From Serratia fonticola (GTDB lineage: Bacteria > Pseudomonadota > Gammaproteobacteria > Enterobacterales > Enterobacteriaceae): a stretch of 64,000 nt of DNA. The position numbers and the translations under genes are program-made. Under the pieces are notes generated by a model that made no database searches, was not told the DNA's origin, and was given only the letters and a program-made list of their open reading frames with translations. Location: assembly GCF_001006005.1 (NCBI RefSeq), contig NZ_CP011254.1, positions 2,170,001 through 2,234,000 of the forward strand. Direction: 5' to 3'. Below are positions 25,343 through 39,494 of the stretch, piece after piece. Every line of letters begins with the position of its first letter. The stretch's first letter is position 1.

Positions 25343-25609
25343 ATGGGCGGTATTAGTATTTGGCAATTGTTGATCATCGCGGTGATCGTGGTGCTGCTGT
25401 TTGGTACCAACAAACTGCGTACGCTGGGTTCCGATCTCGGTGCATCAATCAAGGGCTTCAAAAAAGCGATTGGCGACGACAACAGCGCGGCGCCAACCAA
25501 CACGACTGAAAAAACCAACCACGATGCAGACTTTGCGGCCAAGCCTATCACCGATAAGCAGCCGGAAGTGAAAGCTGCGGAAGAGTCGAAGAACAAAGAG
25601 CAGGTATAA
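25343..25609 (+). CDS. tatA: Sec-independent translocase subunit TatA
   Basis: An 88-residue protein that forms the size-adaptable channel of the twin-arginine pathway. It has one N-terminal transmembrane helix ([17 protein letters not shown]), the F-G hinge, an amphipathic helix with G-x-x-I-K-G-F-K-K, and a charged disordered tail. The start at 25343 matches the family; the frame from 25295 adds an unrelated leader. A TATAAT at 25281-25286 is a plausible -10 for a promoter inside the 140-bp ubiB-tatA gap. Confidence 0.96.
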   Translation: MGGISIWQLLIIAVIVVLLFGTNKLRTLGSDLGASIKGFKKAIGDDNSAAPTNTTEKTNHDADFAAKPITDKQPEVKAAEESKNKEQV

Positions 25610-25612
25610 ACC

Positions 25613-26185
25613 GTGTTTGACATTGGGTTTGGTGAACTGCTGCTGGTACTGGTGATTGGCCTGGTGGTACTTGGGCCAGAACGGTTACCAGTGGCGGTCA
25701 GAACCGTTGCGGGCTGGATCCGAGCGCTGCGCTCTCTGGCAGCTTCGGTGCAGAATGAGCTGACGCAGGAATTGAAGCTGCAAGAACTGCAGGAAAGCCT
25801 GAAGAAGGCAGAGAAAGCGGGCTTGCAGAATTTAACGCCGGAACTCAAAGCTTCAATGGATGAGCTGAAAGAGGCGGCTGAGTCGCTGAAACGTTCTTAT
25901 CACGTCGATAAGGACGAGCCGCCGCATACCATTCACAATCCAGTGGTCACCGATCCTGAAGCTATTCACGACGGCGTGACTCCGGCGGAAGCGGCGACTA
26001 CCGCTTCGGCACCTGTTGCCACACCGCAGCCCACCGAACCTGCGCCAGTCGTGCAAAGCGAGCCGGTGGTGCCCCCCGTGGCTCAGGCAACGGTCGTGGA
26101 TCAGCAAATCCCTGCAAAGCAGGCCATCCCAGAGCCTGTGGCGGATAAATCCCCTGCGTCTCAACAACCTAGTGGCGAACGTTAA
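25613..26185 (+). CDS. tatB: Twin-arginine receptor subunit TatB
   Basis: A 190-residue protein (E. coli 171) that with TatC recognises twin-arginine signal peptides. It starts with GTG three bases after tatA. The single N-terminal helix ([15 protein letters not shown]), the V-L-G-P-E-R-L-P turn and a long amphipathic helix are conserved. The tail after residue 110 is Pro/Ala/Val-rich, low in complexity and longer than in E. coli. Confidence 0.96.
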   Translation: MFDIGFGELLLVLVIGLVVLGPERLPVAVRTVAGWIRALRSLAASVQNELTQELKLQELQESLKKAEKAGLQNLTPELKASMDELKEAAESLKRSYHVDKDEPPHTIHNPVVTDPEAIHDGVTPAEAATTASAPVATPQPTEPAPVVQSEPVVPPVAQATVVDQQIPAKQAIPEPVADKSPASQQPSGER

Positions 26186-26188
26186 AAC

Positions 26189-26959
26189 ATGGCCGTTGAA
26201 GATACCCAACCGCTTATCAGTCATCTGATTGAACTGCGTAAGCGGCTGTTGAATTCGATCATCAGCGTGCTGGCGATCTTTATTGTGTTGGTGTTTTTCG
26301 CTAACGATATTTATCAGATCGTTTCTGCACCGCTGATCGATCAGTTGCCTGCTGGGGCGAGCATGATCGCCACCGACGTGGCTTCACCCTTCTTTGCTCC
26401 GATCAAGTTGACGATGATGGTTTCGGTGATCGTTGCCGCGCCTTTCATTCTCTATCAGGTCTGGGCCTTTATCGCTCCTGCGCTGTACCAGCATGAACGC
26501 CGCCTGATGATGCCGTTGCTGGTCTCCAGCAGCCTGTTGTTCTATCTGGGGATGGCGTTTGCCTACTTTATCGTGTTCCCGCTGGCCTTTGGCTTTTTTG
26601 CCAAAACTGCACCCATCGGCGTCACGATTGCGACCGATATCAGCAACTACCTGAGTTTCGTCATGGCGCTGTTTATGGCGTTTGGCGTGGCTTTTGAAGT
26701 GCCGGTTGCCATTATTCTGCTGTGCTGGAGCGGTGTTACTACGCCAGATGACCTGCGTAAGAAACGCCCGTATGTGCTGGTTGGTGCTTTCGTGGTCGGC
26801 ATGCTGTTGACGCCGCCGGACGTGTTCTCGCAAACCCTGTTGGCGATCCCGATGTACCTGCTGTTTGAGGTCGGGGTATTCTTCGCCCGTTTCTATGTCG
26901 GGAAGCGGCGCAAGCCGGTAGAGGAAGAAGAGGAAGGCGAAGAGCCACCAGCCTCCTGA
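26189..26959 (+). CDS. tatC: Twin-arginine translocase core subunit TatC
   Basis: A 256-residue inner-membrane protein with six hydrophobic segments (E. coli 258). Conserved features include the N-terminal H-L-I-E-L-R-K-R-L, the periplasmic [15 protein letters not shown] and the Phe/Glu signal-binding region on the cytoplasmic face. The C-terminal tail is Lys/Glu-rich. It lies three bases after tatB and ends the tatABC operon at a strong terminator. Confidence 0.97.
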   Translation: MAVEDTQPLISHLIELRKRLLNSIISVLAIFIVLVFFANDIYQIVSAPLIDQLPAGASMIATDVASPFFAPIKLTMMVSVIVAAPFILYQVWAFIAPALYQHERRLMMPLLVSSSLLFYLGMAFAYFIVFPLAFGFFAKTAPIGVTIATDISNYLSFVMALFMAFGVAFEVPVAIILLCWSGVTTPDDLRKKRPYVLVGAFVVGMLLTPPDVFSQTLLAIPMYLLFEVGVFFARFYVGKRRKPVEEEEEGEEPPAS

Positions 26960-26974
26960 TACTCGTCTGTCCCT

Positions 26975-26998
26975 AAGCCGCCCATCGGGCGGCTTTTG
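26975..26998 (+). terminator. Rho-independent terminator of tatABC
   Basis: AAGCCGCCC-ATC-GGGCGGCTT stem followed by TT, 15 bp after the tatC stop and 14 bp before tatD. Confidence 0.85.
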
Positions 26999-27011
26999 CT
27001 TTGGAAAAACC

Positions 27012-27794
27012 ATGTTTGATATTGGCGTCAACCTTACCAGCTCCCAATTTGCCAAAGATGCCACACAGGTGGTTGAGCGAGCCAAAACCGCAGGCGTGAC
27101 GGGGATGCTGATCACCGGCACCAACGCACAGCAAAGCGAGGCGGCCAGCCACCTGGCCCGTGCGCATAGTGGCTATTGCTGGTCTACGGCTGGCGTGCAT
27201 CCGCATGATGCCAGCAGTTGGAACGATGAGGTCGCACAGCACATTCACCGGTTGGCATCGCAGCCCTTCGTGGCAGCCATTGGCGAATGTGGGCTGGACT
27301 TTAACCGCAACTTTTCTACTCCGGCACAGCAGGAACTGGCTTTCAACGCTCAACTGGCATTGGCCGCCGAGCTCAATATGCCGGTATTCCTGCATTGTCG
27401 CGACGCACACGCACGTTTTGTTGCACTGCTGACCCCTTGGTTGGATAAACTGCCCGCCGCAGTCGTGCATTGCTTCACCGGCAGCGCCGAAGAGTTACAA
27501 GACTGCCTGGCGCTGGGGCTGTCGATTGGTATCACCGGTTGGGTTTGTGATGAGCGCCGGGGTTTGGAACTGCGTGCCTTGTTACCCCAAATCCCGGCCG
27601 AACGCCTGCTGCTGGAAACCGATGCCCCCTATTTGTTGCCCCGGGATTTACACCCGAAACCTGCATCTCGCCGCAACGAACCCTGTTTTCTGCCCCATAT
27701 CATTCGGCAGGTTGCGACCTGGCGCGAAGAAGATCCCGCGTGGCTGGGCCAGAAAACTGATGAGAATGCCCGCCGGTTATTCCGGCTGGTCTGA
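27012..27794 (+). CDS. tatD: TatD-family 3'-5' deoxyribonuclease
   Basis: A 260-residue metal-dependent nuclease of the TatD family, equal in length to E. coli TatD, which degrades single-stranded DNA and helps hydrogen-peroxide damage repair; it is not needed for Tat export. Metal-site signatures include [29 protein letters not shown] and L-L-E-T-D-A-P-Y-L. It is separated from tatC by a terminator. It is followed after 14 bp by hemB, so the two may be co-transcribed. Confidence 0.96.
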   Translation: MFDIGVNLTSSQFAKDATQVVERAKTAGVTGMLITGTNAQQSEAASHLARAHSGYCWSTAGVHPHDASSWNDEVAQHIHRLASQPFVAAIGECGLDFNRNFSTPAQQELAFNAQLALAAELNMPVFLHCRDAHARFVALLTPWLDKLPAAVVHCFTGSAEELQDCLALGLSIGITGWVCDERRGLELRALLPQIPAERLLLETDAPYLLPRDLHPKPASRRNEPCFLPHIIRQVATWREEDPAWLGQKTDENARRLFRLV

Positions 27795-27799
27795 GTTAG

Positions 27800-28831
<1,032 letters not shown>

Positions 28832-28844
28832 TCGGTAGCAGACA

Positions 28845-28873
28845 AAACAGGCACCCAAGGGTGCCTGTTTGCA
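28845..28873. terminator. Bidirectional terminator between hemB and rfaH
   Basis: AAACAGGCACCC (28845-28856) and GGGTGCCTGTTT (28859-28870) form a near-perfect hairpin with A-rich and T-rich flanks, suiting termination of convergent hemB (+) and rfaH (-). Confidence 0.85.
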
Positions 28874-29362
28874 TTAAAGTTTTTGGAACTGCCGGTTATC
28901 GATGCTCTGATTAATCTGCTTGTTGATCAGATTCAGCAGCAGCATTGAGCGGGCTTCACCGTCAGGTTCGGTGTAGATCGCATGTAGGCCCTCGAACACG
29001 CCATCGGTGATCAACACCGTATCGCCCGGCTGCGGGGTCTCTGGATCCACATAGAATTCTTCGCTATGTGTCTGGAGTTCTTCGATAACCTGTAAAGGTA
29101 TCTGGGTCGGTAAGGCTCCAAATCGCACAAAGTGGCTGACACCACGGGTTGCACTGATCGTAGTGGTGTGAATACGTTCCGGATCGAATTCAACAAACAG
29201 GTAGTTGGGAAATAGCGGTTCGCTAACGGCGGTACGCTTGCCACGCACGATTTTCTCCAACGTAATAATTGGGCTCAGGCAGTTGACGGCTTGCCTCACC
29301 AGGTGTTCCTGGGCCCGTAAGAGTTGGCCGCGCTTACAATAAAGTAAATACCAAGATTCCAT
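28874..29362 (-). CDS. rfaH: Transcription antitermination protein RfaH
   Basis: A 162-residue NusG paralogue, the E. coli length, recruited to RNA polymerase at ops elements to promote expression of LPS, capsule and other long operons. The N-terminal NGN domain starts [13 protein letters not shown]. The C-terminal domain, which switches between alpha-hairpin and beta-barrel KOW folds in E. coli, contains [14 protein letters not shown]. The start at 29362 matches the family; the frame to 29437 adds unrelated residues. It is convergent with hemB and divergent from pepE. Confidence 0.95.
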   Translation of the reverse strand: MESWYLLYCKRGQLLRAQEHLVRQAVNCLSPIITLEKIVRGKRTAVSEPLFPNYLFVEFDPERIHTTTISATRGVSHFVRFGALPTQIPLQVIEELQTHSEEFYVDPETPQPGDTVLITDGVFEGLHAIYTEPDGEARSMLLLNLINKQINQSIDNRQFQKL

Positions 29363-29594
29363 AGTTTCACATGCCTTTCTGTCAGCCGCTAAGCATACCA
29401 AAAGCCACCGCGGATACCTAGTGACGCAAGTATCCATCTGTTGCCATTAGTGACTGCAATCCCCCGTAGCCCGCGTAAAGTCACACACTTGATTACCCAG
29501 TTCAGGTATAACCATAGGTTCAAAATTTGCGACTGTCACAGAGGCCTGATGCTCAATGTGACGTCTTTAATCATTTTTGCACTGAGGGAGAGAC

Positions 29595-30320
29595 ATGGAG
29601 CTATTTTTGCTAAGTAACGGCAAGCTTTCCGGCGAAGCTGAGCTGCTCGGTTATGCCAAGAGCCAGCTGTTGGCCATGATTGAACGCCGTAACATCACGT
29701 CAGCCGTATTTATTCCTTATGCCATGATCCGCGGTGATTACGACCAGCGTGCGGGGGAACTGTCGCAGACGTTGGGTATCAAGGTTACCAGCATCCACCA
29801 TGCCGAGTCTCCGGCAGAGGCGATCGCACAGGCCGAGTGTATTTTGGTCAGCGGCGGCAATACCTGGATGCTGAACCAGATGCTGCATGAAAATGGCCTG
29901 ATAGTGCCAATCCAACGTGCGGTGCGTGAGCGCGAAGTACCTTATGTGGGTTGGAGCGCTGGCTGCAACGTGGCGACGCCGAGCATCCGTACCACCAACG
30001 ATATGCCGGTACGCAACAGCGTCGTGTTGCCTGCGCTGGGGCTGTTCCCGGTACAGATCAACCCACATTACATCGATGCCCATATCAGCGGCCACATGGG
30101 GGAAACCCGTGATGAGCGCCTGGCAGAGTTCTGTGCGGTGAACCCAAGCGAGTCGGTTGTCGCACTGCGTGAAGGCAGCCTGCTACACGTCTGCGGCAAC
30201 GATCTGCGCTACTTCAGCGCCAGGGAGCAGGGTTTTAAAGTGTTCCGCCACGGAGTAGAGATACAGGAATATCATGATACTTTGGCGCTGCGCTCGTTGG
30301 TGCCGTTCATCTGCCATTGA
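29595..30320 (+). CDS. pepE: Peptidase E (alpha-aspartyl dipeptidase)
   Basis: A 241-residue S51-family serine peptidase that hydrolyses dipeptides with N-terminal aspartate. The catalytic serine is in G-W-S-A-G-C-N-V and the histidine in I-N-P-H-Y-I-D-A-H. E. coli PepE has 229 residues, and this one has a slightly longer C-terminus. GGGAGAGAC precedes the ATG. In E. coli pepE is far from rfaH; here it lies between rfaH and ubiD. A G+C palindrome follows the stop. Confidence 0.92.
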   Translation: MELFLLSNGKLSGEAELLGYAKSQLLAMIERRNITSAVFIPYAMIRGDYDQRAGELSQTLGIKVTSIHHAESPAEAIAQAECILVSGGNTWMLNQMLHENGLIVPIQRAVREREVPYVGWSAGCNVATPSIRTTNDMPVRNSVVLPALGLFPVQINPHYIDAHISGHMGETRDERLAEFCAVNPSESVVALREGSLLHVCGNDLRYFSAREQGFKVFRHGVEIQEYHDTLALRSLVPFICH

Positions 30321-30330
30321 TAAACCGAAG

Positions 30331-30352
30331 GGGGCGCAGCATGCGGCGCCCC
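30331..30352. repeat. 22-bp palindromic intergenic repeat, copy B
   Basis: GGGGCGC-AGCATGCG-GCGCCCC lies 10 bp after the pepE stop. It is nearly the reverse complement of the palindrome at 14455-14476. It has no T tract, so simple intrinsic termination is doubtful. Confidence 0.6.
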
Positions 30353-30533
30353 TAGAGATTCAGCATTGTGATGACAACCCAAACCAGTAGCGCTAATGTG
30401 GGCAGATTGGCTAGAATTTGTTAATCTATCTCTTTGCTGTGAAACGCCTTAAAATCAGCCAGTTAATTAAACGTCGAACCACCTTGATATTTTCCGAGTT
30501 CGTCGTTTAAATCTTCTATAAATCAATGGTGTA

Positions 30534-32015
30534 ATGGCTTGCATGAAATACCGTGACCTACGCGATTTCCTCTCGTTGCTGGAAAAGAGAGGGGAACTAA
30601 AACGCATCAGCCAGCCGATTGATCCCTATCTGGAAATGACAGAAATTGCCGATCGTACGCTGCGAGCAGGCGGCCCGGCATTGCTGTTCGAAAACCCGAA
30701 AGGCTACGATATGCCGGTGCTCTGTAACCTGTTCGGCACGCCCAAGCGGGTGGCGATGGGGATGGGGCAGGAAGACGTCAGTGCGCTGCGCGAAGTGGGC
30801 AAGCTGTTGGCGTTCCTCAAAGAGCCGGAGCCACCGAAGGGCTTTCGCGATCTGTTCGACAAGGTCCCCAAATTCAAGCAAGTGCTGAATATGCCGACCA
30901 AGGTGCTGGGCTCTGCCCCGTGCCAGGAACAGGTGTGGCAAGGGGAAGATGTCGATCTTGGCCGTATTCCGGTGATGCACTGCTGGCCGGAAGATGCCGC
31001 ACCGCTGGTCACCTGGGGGCTGACGGTTACCCGTGGCCCGCATAAAGAACGACAGAATCTGGGGATCTATCGCCAGCAGGTGTTGGGCAAGAACAAGCTG
31101 ATTATGCGCTGGCTCTCGCATCGTGGCGGCGCACTGGATTATCAGGAGTGGTGTCAGGAACATCCTGGTGAACGTTTCCCGGTTGCCGTTGCGCTGGGGG
31201 CCGATCCTGCCACCATTTTGGGCGCGGTGACGCCGGTGCCGGATAATCTGTCTGAATATGCCTTTGCCGGGCTGTTGCGCGGCAACAAGACCGAAGTGGT
31301 CAAATGTCTGTCCTGCGATCTCGAAGTTCCCGCCAGCGCGGAAATTGTGCTGGAAGGCTATATCGAGCAAGGGGAACTGGCGCCGGAAGGCCCGTATGGC
31401 GATCACACCGGTTACTATAACGAGATCGACCACTTCCCCGTCTTTACCGTGACCCATATTACCCAACGGCGCAACGCGATTTATCACTCGACCTATACCG
31501 GTCGCCCGCCGGATGAACCAGCGGTGATGGGAGTGGCGCTGAACGAAGTGTTCGTGCCGATCCTGCAAAAACAATTCCCGGAAATCGTCGATTTCTACCT
31601 GCCGCCGGAAGGGTGTTCCTATCGCCTGGCGGTGGTGACCATCAAAAAACAGTACGCAGGGCACGCCAAACGCGTAATGATGGGGGTCTGGTCTTTCCTA
31701 CGCCAATTTATGTATACCAAGTTTGTCATCGTTTGCGATGACGACGTGAATGCGCGTGACTGGAATGACGTGATTTGGGCGATCACTACCCGAATGGATC
31801 CGGCAAGGGATACCGTTTTAGTGGAGAATACGCCGATTGATTATCTGGACTTCGCCTCGCCGATTTCCGGGCTGGGATCGAAGATGGGCCTGGATGCCAC
31901 CAATAAATGGCCGGGAGAAACCCAACGAGAGTGGGGCCGTCCGATCAAGATGGATGAGAAGGTGCGTGCGCGCATCGATGACATCTGGGATGAGCTCGCC
32001 ATATTAAGTGATTAG
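30534..32015 (+). CDS. ubiD: 3-octaprenyl-4-hydroxybenzoate decarboxylase UbiD
   Basis: A 493-residue prenylated-FMN-dependent decarboxylase (E. coli 497) that removes the carboxyl group of octaprenyl-hydroxybenzoate in ubiquinone synthesis. It is near-identical to the E. coli protein through regions such as [14 protein letters not shown], which contains the catalytic E-x-P-x-G, and [11 protein letters not shown]. The ATG at 30534 (M-A-C-M-K-Y) is used; 30543 is possible. Its 3' end overlaps the region just upstream of fre, so the two are likely co-transcribed. Confidence 0.96.
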   Translation: MACMKYRDLRDFLSLLEKRGELKRISQPIDPYLEMTEIADRTLRAGGPALLFENPKGYDMPVLCNLFGTPKRVAMGMGQEDVSALREVGKLLAFLKEPEPPKGFRDLFDKVPKFKQVLNMPTKVLGSAPCQEQVWQGEDVDLGRIPVMHCWPEDAAPLVTWGLTVTRGPHKERQNLGIYRQQVLGKNKLIMRWLSHRGGALDYQEWCQEHPGERFPVAVALGADPATILGAVTPVPDNLSEYAFAGLLRGNKTEVVKCLSCDLEVPASAEIVLEGYIEQGELAPEGPYGDHTGYYNEIDHFPVFTVTHITQRRNAIYHSTYTGRPPDEPAVMGVALNEVFVPILQKQFPEIVDFYLPPEGCSYRLAVVTIKKQYAGHAKRVMMGVWSFLRQFMYTKFVIVCDDDVNARDWNDVIWAITTRMDPARDTVLVENTPIDYLDFASPISGLGSKMGLDATNKWPGETQREWGRPIKMDEKVRARIDDIWDELAILSD

Positions 32016-32058
32016 AGCCGACGCTTTAAGCGCCAGTGATGACCCGACAGAGGAACGC

Positions 32059-32760
32059 ATGACAATCCTGAGCTGTAAAGTGACCTCCGTAGAGGCCATT
32101 ACCGATACCGTTTATCGGGTACGTTTGGTGCCAGAGGCACCGTTTTCGTTCAAAGCAGGGCAATACCTGATGGTAGTGATGGATGAGCGTGATAAACGCC
32201 CGTTCTCTGTGGCTTCGACGCCAGCACAGCAAGATTATATCGAGCTGCATATTGGCGCTTCTGAACTGAACCTGTATGCCATGGCGGTGATGGATCGGGT
32301 GCTGAAAGAGCAGGCCATCACCGTGGATATTCCGCATGGTGAAGCCTGGCTGCGTGAAGAGGGCGAGCGCCCGCTGGTGTTGATTGCCGGTGGTACCGGG
32401 TTCTCTTACGCGCGCTCGATTTTGCTGACGGCGCTGGAACAGCAACCCAATCGCGATATCTCAATCTACTGGGGTGGCCGTGAGCTGAAGCATCTTTATG
32501 ATCTCAGCGAACTGGAGGCGATTTCACTGCAATACCCAAATCTGAAGGTCATCCCGGTAGTTGAACAGCCGGAAGAGGACTGGCGTGGCCGCAGCGGCAC
32601 GGTGCTGAGCGCCGTGTTACAGGATTTTGGCTCGCTGGCGGAGCATGATATCTATATCGCAGGGCGTTTCGAGATGGCGAAAATTGCCCGTGAGCGTTTC
32701 TGTGCCGAGCGTGGCGCACTGGAAGCGCACATGTTTGGCGATGCTTTCGCGTTCATCTGA
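32059..32760 (+). CDS. fre: NAD(P)H-flavin reductase Fre
   Basis: A 233-residue flavin reductase, the E. coli length, that supplies reduced free flavins. It has the ferredoxin-reductase-like FAD region R-P-F-S-V-A-S (flavin-contacting R-x-Y/F-S) and the NAD(P)H-binding [12 protein letters not shown]. The start at 32059 is supported by GAGGAACGC and family alignment; the frame to 32008 overlaps ubiD and is rejected. An ERIC element begins immediately after its stop. Confidence 0.96.
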   Translation: MTILSCKVTSVEAITDTVYRVRLVPEAPFSFKAGQYLMVVMDERDKRPFSVASTPAQQDYIELHIGASELNLYAMAVMDRVLKEQAITVDIPHGEAWLREEGERPLVLIAGGTGFSYARSILLTALEQQPNRDISIYWGGRELKHLYDLSELEAISLQYPNLKVIPVVEQPEEDWRGRSGTVLSAVLQDFGSLAEHDIYIAGRFEMAKIARERFCAERGALEAHMFGDAFAFI

Positions 32761-32966
32761 TATACCCGTCGTCTTTCAAGCTGCAGCGTTGTTACCTGCG
32801 CTTAGTTATTCGACCCGTCCATGGGCCTCACCCCTTACGGGGCCGCTGGATACAGCGTTCAAATCTGTTCCTGACAGATTTGTCACCCCAGTCACTTACC
32901 CAAAAGTAAGCCCCTGGGGATGAGTAAGCTTGTCGCCTAGCCGCAGCTTGAAATCCATAGGGTATA
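32761..32966. repeat. ERIC-type intergenic repeat (long form)
   Basis: A 206-bp imperfect palindrome with inverted TATACCC...GGGTATA ends and CTTTCAAGCTGCAGC / GCCGCAGCTTGAA arms. Its central arms (about 32882-32922) match, in reverse complement, the conserved ERIC cores GTAAGTGACTGGGGTGA and GTAAGC-CCTGGGGAT. ERIC elements are non-coding, transcribed and typical of Enterobacterales. It directly follows fre and would be part of its 3' untranslated RNA. Confidence 0.85.
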
Positions 32967-33144
32967 AAATGTCGATTAGTACAAGCGGGGTGGCCAGGTG
33001 CTGCCCCGTTTTTATTGGTGCCGAATTCCAGGCATAAATAAATATCCTCCGGCATAGCCGGAGGTTTTTCATATGCGCCTATAAGGCTCTCTTGCCAGCC
33101 GCGCCCTAACAGGCGCATCGCGATCTGACATTTGCATCTATGGA

Positions 33145-33603
33145 TTACTTACGGCCCGTAAACGGGCTACCCGGATAGGGGATCGACAACTGCTCACCCA
33201 TCTTATCCTCTTCCAGTTGGTGCTTTATGTATTCTTGTATCCTGGTTGTATTTTTACCAACCGTATCAACGTAATACCCTCGACACCAAAACTCCCTGTT
33301 ACGATATTTGAACTTCAAATCGCCAAACTGCTCATAAAGCATCAGGCTGCTCTTTCCCTTCAGATATCCCATAAAACCCGACACACTCATCTTGGGTGGG
33401 ATTTCCAGAAGCATATGGATGTGATCCACACAGCATTCCGCCTCCACAATATTCACGTTCTTCCATTCGCACAGCTTTCTTAAGATGCTGCCAATCGCTT
33501 TGCGTTTTTCCCCGTAGAACACCTGTCTTCGGTACTTCGGCGCAAATACTATGTGATATTTACAGTTCCATCGCGTGTGCGCTAAGCTCTTTTCGTCCCT
33601 CAT
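33145..33603 (-). CDS. tnpA: IS200-type Y1 transposase TnpA
   Basis: A 152-residue HUH-family transposase, full length for IS200/IS1541. The metal-binding motif is H-I-H at residues 61-63 (C-V-D-H-I-H-M), and the catalytic tyrosine is Tyr124 in E-Y-I-K-H-Q, the YxxxQ arrangement. These enzymes move single-stranded DNA without target duplication. All catalytic residues are intact, so the copy may be active. The ATG at 33603 (M-R-D-E-K-S-L-A-H-T-R-W) matches the family; a longer frame to 33654 runs into the upstream stem-loop. Confidence 0.95.
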   Translation of the reverse strand: MRDEKSLAHTRWNCKYHIVFAPKYRRQVFYGEKRKAIGSILRKLCEWKNVNIVEAECCVDHIHMLLEIPPKMSVSGFMGYLKGKSSLMLYEQFGDLKFKYRNREFWCRGYYVDTVGKNTTRIQEYIKHQLEEDKMGEQLSIPYPGSPFTGRK

Positions 33604-33609
33604 TGGGAC

Positions 33610-33678
33610 CCCCTTTTGATTTCTTGTTGAACGTTTGCAGTTGCCAGACCGCAAACTGTTTTAACAAATCAAAAGGGG
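33610..33678 (-). promoter_or_regulatory. IS200 leader stem-loop
   Basis: CCCCTTTTGAT pairs with ATCAAAAGGGG, and inner segments (TTGTT/AACAA, GTTTGC/GCAAAC) extend the stem. It lies directly upstream of tnpA. In IS200 the equivalent structure blocks incoming transcription and hides the ribosome site, keeping transposase very low. Confidence 0.75.
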
Positions 33679-33746
33679 TTTTTATAACTGGTTCAAAGCT
33701 GAAAGCTTTACGGAACCTCCAGCCTAGCTGGAGGTTTTCTGTGCAC

Positions 33747-33771
33747 AAAAAACCCGCCCCTGACAGGCGGG
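33747..33771 (-). terminator. Rho-independent terminator of fadBA
   Basis: Read on the minus strand, CCCGCC-TGTCAGG-GGCGGG is followed by six T residues, about 55 bp beyond the fadA stop. A second hairpin, GGATGCCC/GGGCATCC (33794-33814), lies closer to fadA and may assist. Confidence 0.82.
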
Positions 33772-33826
33772 AAGTACGGCAACAAAACCTTTGGGATGCC
33801 CTTTTGGGGCATCCAATCAGACACAG

Positions 33827-37193
<3,367 letters not shown>

Positions 37194-37513
37194 GTCTATC
37201 TCCTGAATCAGCGCAGATGATCTGGTATGACCAGATGATGAGGAGTGTGGTTTTTATGTTAATAAATTGCAAATAATAGATTGCATATTTGCAAACCGGA
37301 TCACAGGCGGAATGGCTAATTGCTTGATACACAATCAAGTTATTTTTCACCCCTGGGCGAGAAACTTTGGCGGGTAGCGGCCATATCACCCGGGGATGTA
37401 ATCTGTTTGCAGTGGTTTGCGAAGCACACCTCATGCAAGAGGAGATGGGGTTGGAGCGTGGGATCTGTGTGTTAAGATGGCACATTCCGTTCTGAGGGCA
37501 TAAGGGTACTGTG
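37194..37513. other. Divergent fadB-pepQ control region
   Basis: A 320-bp stretch with no gene. The fadB side holds the FadR operator and an AT-rich block (37250-37300). On the pepQ side, TTGGAG (37450-37455) and TAAGAT (37472-37477) with 16-bp spacing are a possible pepQ promoter. Confidence 0.5.
37220..37236. promoter_or_regulatory. FadR operator of fadBA
   Basis: ATCTGGTATGACCAGAT differs at one base from the E. coli fadBA FadR site ATCTGGTACGACCAGAT. It lies 27 bp upstream of the fadB ATG, where it would overlap the transcription start. FadR bound here would repress beta-oxidation until long-chain acyl-CoA releases it. Confidence 0.9.
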
Positions 37514-38845
37514 ATGGAAACGCTGGCTTCTTTGTATAACGACCACCTGGCAACACTGCAACAACGAGCTCGTGAAGTATTAGAGCGCAACAATCTGGAT
37601 GCATTGCTGATCCACTCAGGCGAGCTGCAACGGGTCTTTCTGGACGACCATAGCTACCCGTTTAAAGTGAACGCCAACTTCAAGGCGTGGGTGCCGGTAA
37701 CGTCGGTGCCGAACTGCTGGTTGTGGGTGGACGGCGTTAACAAACCAAAGCTGTGGTTCTATTCCCCGGTGGATTACTGGCATAGCGTTGAACCGTTACC
37801 CAACAGCTTCTGGACCAAATCCATTGAACTGTTGCCGCTGACCAATGCCGATGATATCGCCAGCCAACTGCCGCAGCAGCGCGAGCGTGTAGGCTATATC
37901 GGCTATGCACAACAGCGGGCCCTCTCTCTTGGCATTGCGGCCGAACACATCAACCCGCAAGCGGTATTGAATTTCCTCGATTTCCGTCGCTCGATCAAAA
38001 CCGGCTATGAACTGGCCTGCATGCGCGAAGCGCAGAAAACGGCCGTGATGGGGCACCGTGCCGCTCATGAAGCCTTCCAGTCCGGTATGAGCGAGTTCGA
38101 TATCAACCTGGCCTACCTGACCGCCACTGGCCATCGTGATACGGACGTGCCTTACGATAATATCGTGGCCCTGAATGAGCATGCGGCGGTGCTGCATTAC
38201 ACCAAGCTGGATCATCAACCTCCGGCCGAATACCGCAGCTTCCTGATCGATGCAGGGGCGGAATACAACGGCTATGCCGCCGACCTGACTCGCACCTATG
38301 CGGCTCAGAGCGACAATGCGTTCGCCCATCTGGTGAAAGATCTCAACAGTGAACAGCTTGCGCTGATAGATACCATGAAAGCCGGGGTTCGCTATACGGA
38401 TTACCACGTACAGATGCATCAACGTATCGCCAAGCTGTTGAAAAATCATAAGCTGGTAACGGGCATCAGCGAAGAAGCGATGGTCGAACAAGGCATCACC
38501 TGTCCGTTCCTGCCGCACGGCTTAGGTCACCCGCTTGGTTTGCAGGTGCATGATGCTGCCGGGTTTATGCAGGATGAAAATGGTACTCATCTGGCAGCAC
38601 CCGCAAAATATCCCTTCCTGCGCTGCACTCGTGTCATGCAACCAGGCATGGTGCTAACCATTGAGCCGGGCCTGTATTTCATTGAGTCCCTGTTGGCACC
38701 TTGGCGTAGTGGCGAGTTCAGTAAACACTTTGCCTGGGATCGTATCGACGCGTTGAAACCTTACGGCGGTATCCGCATTGAGGACAATATCGTGATCCAC
38801 GAAAAGCGTATTGAGAATATGACGCGCGATCTGAACCTGGCCTGA
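37514..38845 (+). CDS. pepQ: Xaa-Pro dipeptidase (prolidase) PepQ
   Basis: A 443-residue M24-family metallopeptidase that splits dipeptides with C-terminal proline; the E. coli protein is the same length. Metal ligands are visible in [16 protein letters not shown] (two Asp), [14 protein letters not shown] (His), T-I-E-P-G-L-Y (Glu) and I-R-I-E-D-N (Glu). I choose ATG at 37514 over the GTG just before it. Its TGA stop overlaps the ATG of yigZ by one base, so the two are coupled. Confidence 0.96.
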   Translation: METLASLYNDHLATLQQRAREVLERNNLDALLIHSGELQRVFLDDHSYPFKVNANFKAWVPVTSVPNCWLWVDGVNKPKLWFYSPVDYWHSVEPLPNSFWTKSIELLPLTNADDIASQLPQQRERVGYIGYAQQRALSLGIAAEHINPQAVLNFLDFRRSIKTGYELACMREAQKTAVMGHRAAHEAFQSGMSEFDINLAYLTATGHRDTDVPYDNIVALNEHAAVLHYTKLDHQPPAEYRSFLIDAGAEYNGYAADLTRTYAAQSDNAFAHLVKDLNSEQLALIDTMKAGVRYTDYHVQMHQRIAKLLKNHKLVTGISEEAMVEQGITCPFLPHGLGHPLGLQVHDAAGFMQDENGTHLAAPAKYPFLRCTRVMQPGMVLTIEPGLYFIESLLAPWRSGEFSKHFAWDRIDALKPYGGIRIEDNIVIHEKRIENMTRDLNLA

Positions 38846-39459
38846 TGCAGCCTTACCCCATTCCTGGCGCTGTCATCAGCGTCAGTGAAGAGATAAAGAA
38901 AAGCCGTTTCATCACCCTGCTGGCACCTACCTGCGGGGTCGAGGCGGCCAAAGCCTTTATCCAGCAGGTGCGTGACGAGCATCCAACGGCCCGGCACCAT
39001 TGCTGGGCTTTTGTTGCCGGGGAACCGAATGATTCGCAGCAGTTGGGGTTCTCCGATGACGGTGAACCCTCCGGCACGGCGGGCAAGCCCATCCTGAGCC
39101 AGCTCATGGGCAGTGGGATCGGTGAAATAACCGCGGTGGTAGTTCGCTACTATGGTGGGATCAAACTGGGTACCGGTGGCCTGGTGCGGGCATACGGCAG
39201 CGGCGTACAACAGGCGCTTAAGCAGTTGGTTGTCAGCTATAAAGTGCCGCAGCTCGAATATACTTTGCAGTGCGACTATGCTCAGCTGGCAATGGTAGAG
39301 AATTTGCTACAGCTTAGTGAAGGGCGGATTGTGCATGGGGATTACGGTGCTGCCGTGGTGTTACATTTGGCGCTACCGGCCACGGGTACCGAGGCATTCG
39401 GGAATAAATTACGCGATCTCAGCCGCGGAAGTTTGCAATTAGTCCCTATATCGCAATAA
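38845..39459 (+). CDS. yigZ: IMPACT/YigZ family protein
   Basis: A 204-residue UPF0029/IMPACT-domain protein matching E. coli YigZ. The N-terminal domain contains K-K-S-R-F-I-T and E-P-S-G-T-A-G-K-P-I-L; the C-terminal part is a ferredoxin-like fold resembling EF-G domain V. Eukaryotic IMPACT regulates GCN2, but no bacterial function is settled. Its start overlaps the pepQ stop and it is followed by trkH after 35 bp, the same order as in E. coli. Confidence 0.93.
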   Translation: MQPYPIPGAVISVSEEIKKSRFITLLAPTCGVEAAKAFIQQVRDEHPTARHHCWAFVAGEPNDSQQLGFSDDGEPSGTAGKPILSQLMGSGIGEITAVVVRYYGGIKLGTGGLVRAYGSGVQQALKQLVVSYKVPQLEYTLQCDYAQLAMVENLLQLSEGRIVHGDYGAAVVLHLALPATGTEAFGNKLRDLSRGSLQLVPISQ

Positions 39460-39494
39460 TTCCCACCAACTGAATTGTTAAGGATCGTGCTGAA

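Larger units (their letters stand above)
33040..33745 (-). mobile_element. IS200-type insertion sequence
   Basis: A roughly 0.7-kb element containing one transposase gene, without terminal inverted repeats, as expected for the IS200 group. Matching subterminal hairpins mark both sides: CCTCCGGC-ATA-GCCGGAGG (33046-33064) and CCTCCAGC-CTA-GCTGGAGG (33716-33734). A long stem-loop (33610-33678) lies just before the transposase start. Exact ends are not defined by sequence alone; those given are approximate. It sits between fre and fadA, outside both genes. Confidence 0.85.

Noticed and set aside
30597..31664. 355-codon open frame antisense to ubiD
   Set aside because: Entirely within ubiD, whose protein sequence is conserved end to end; a shadow frame.
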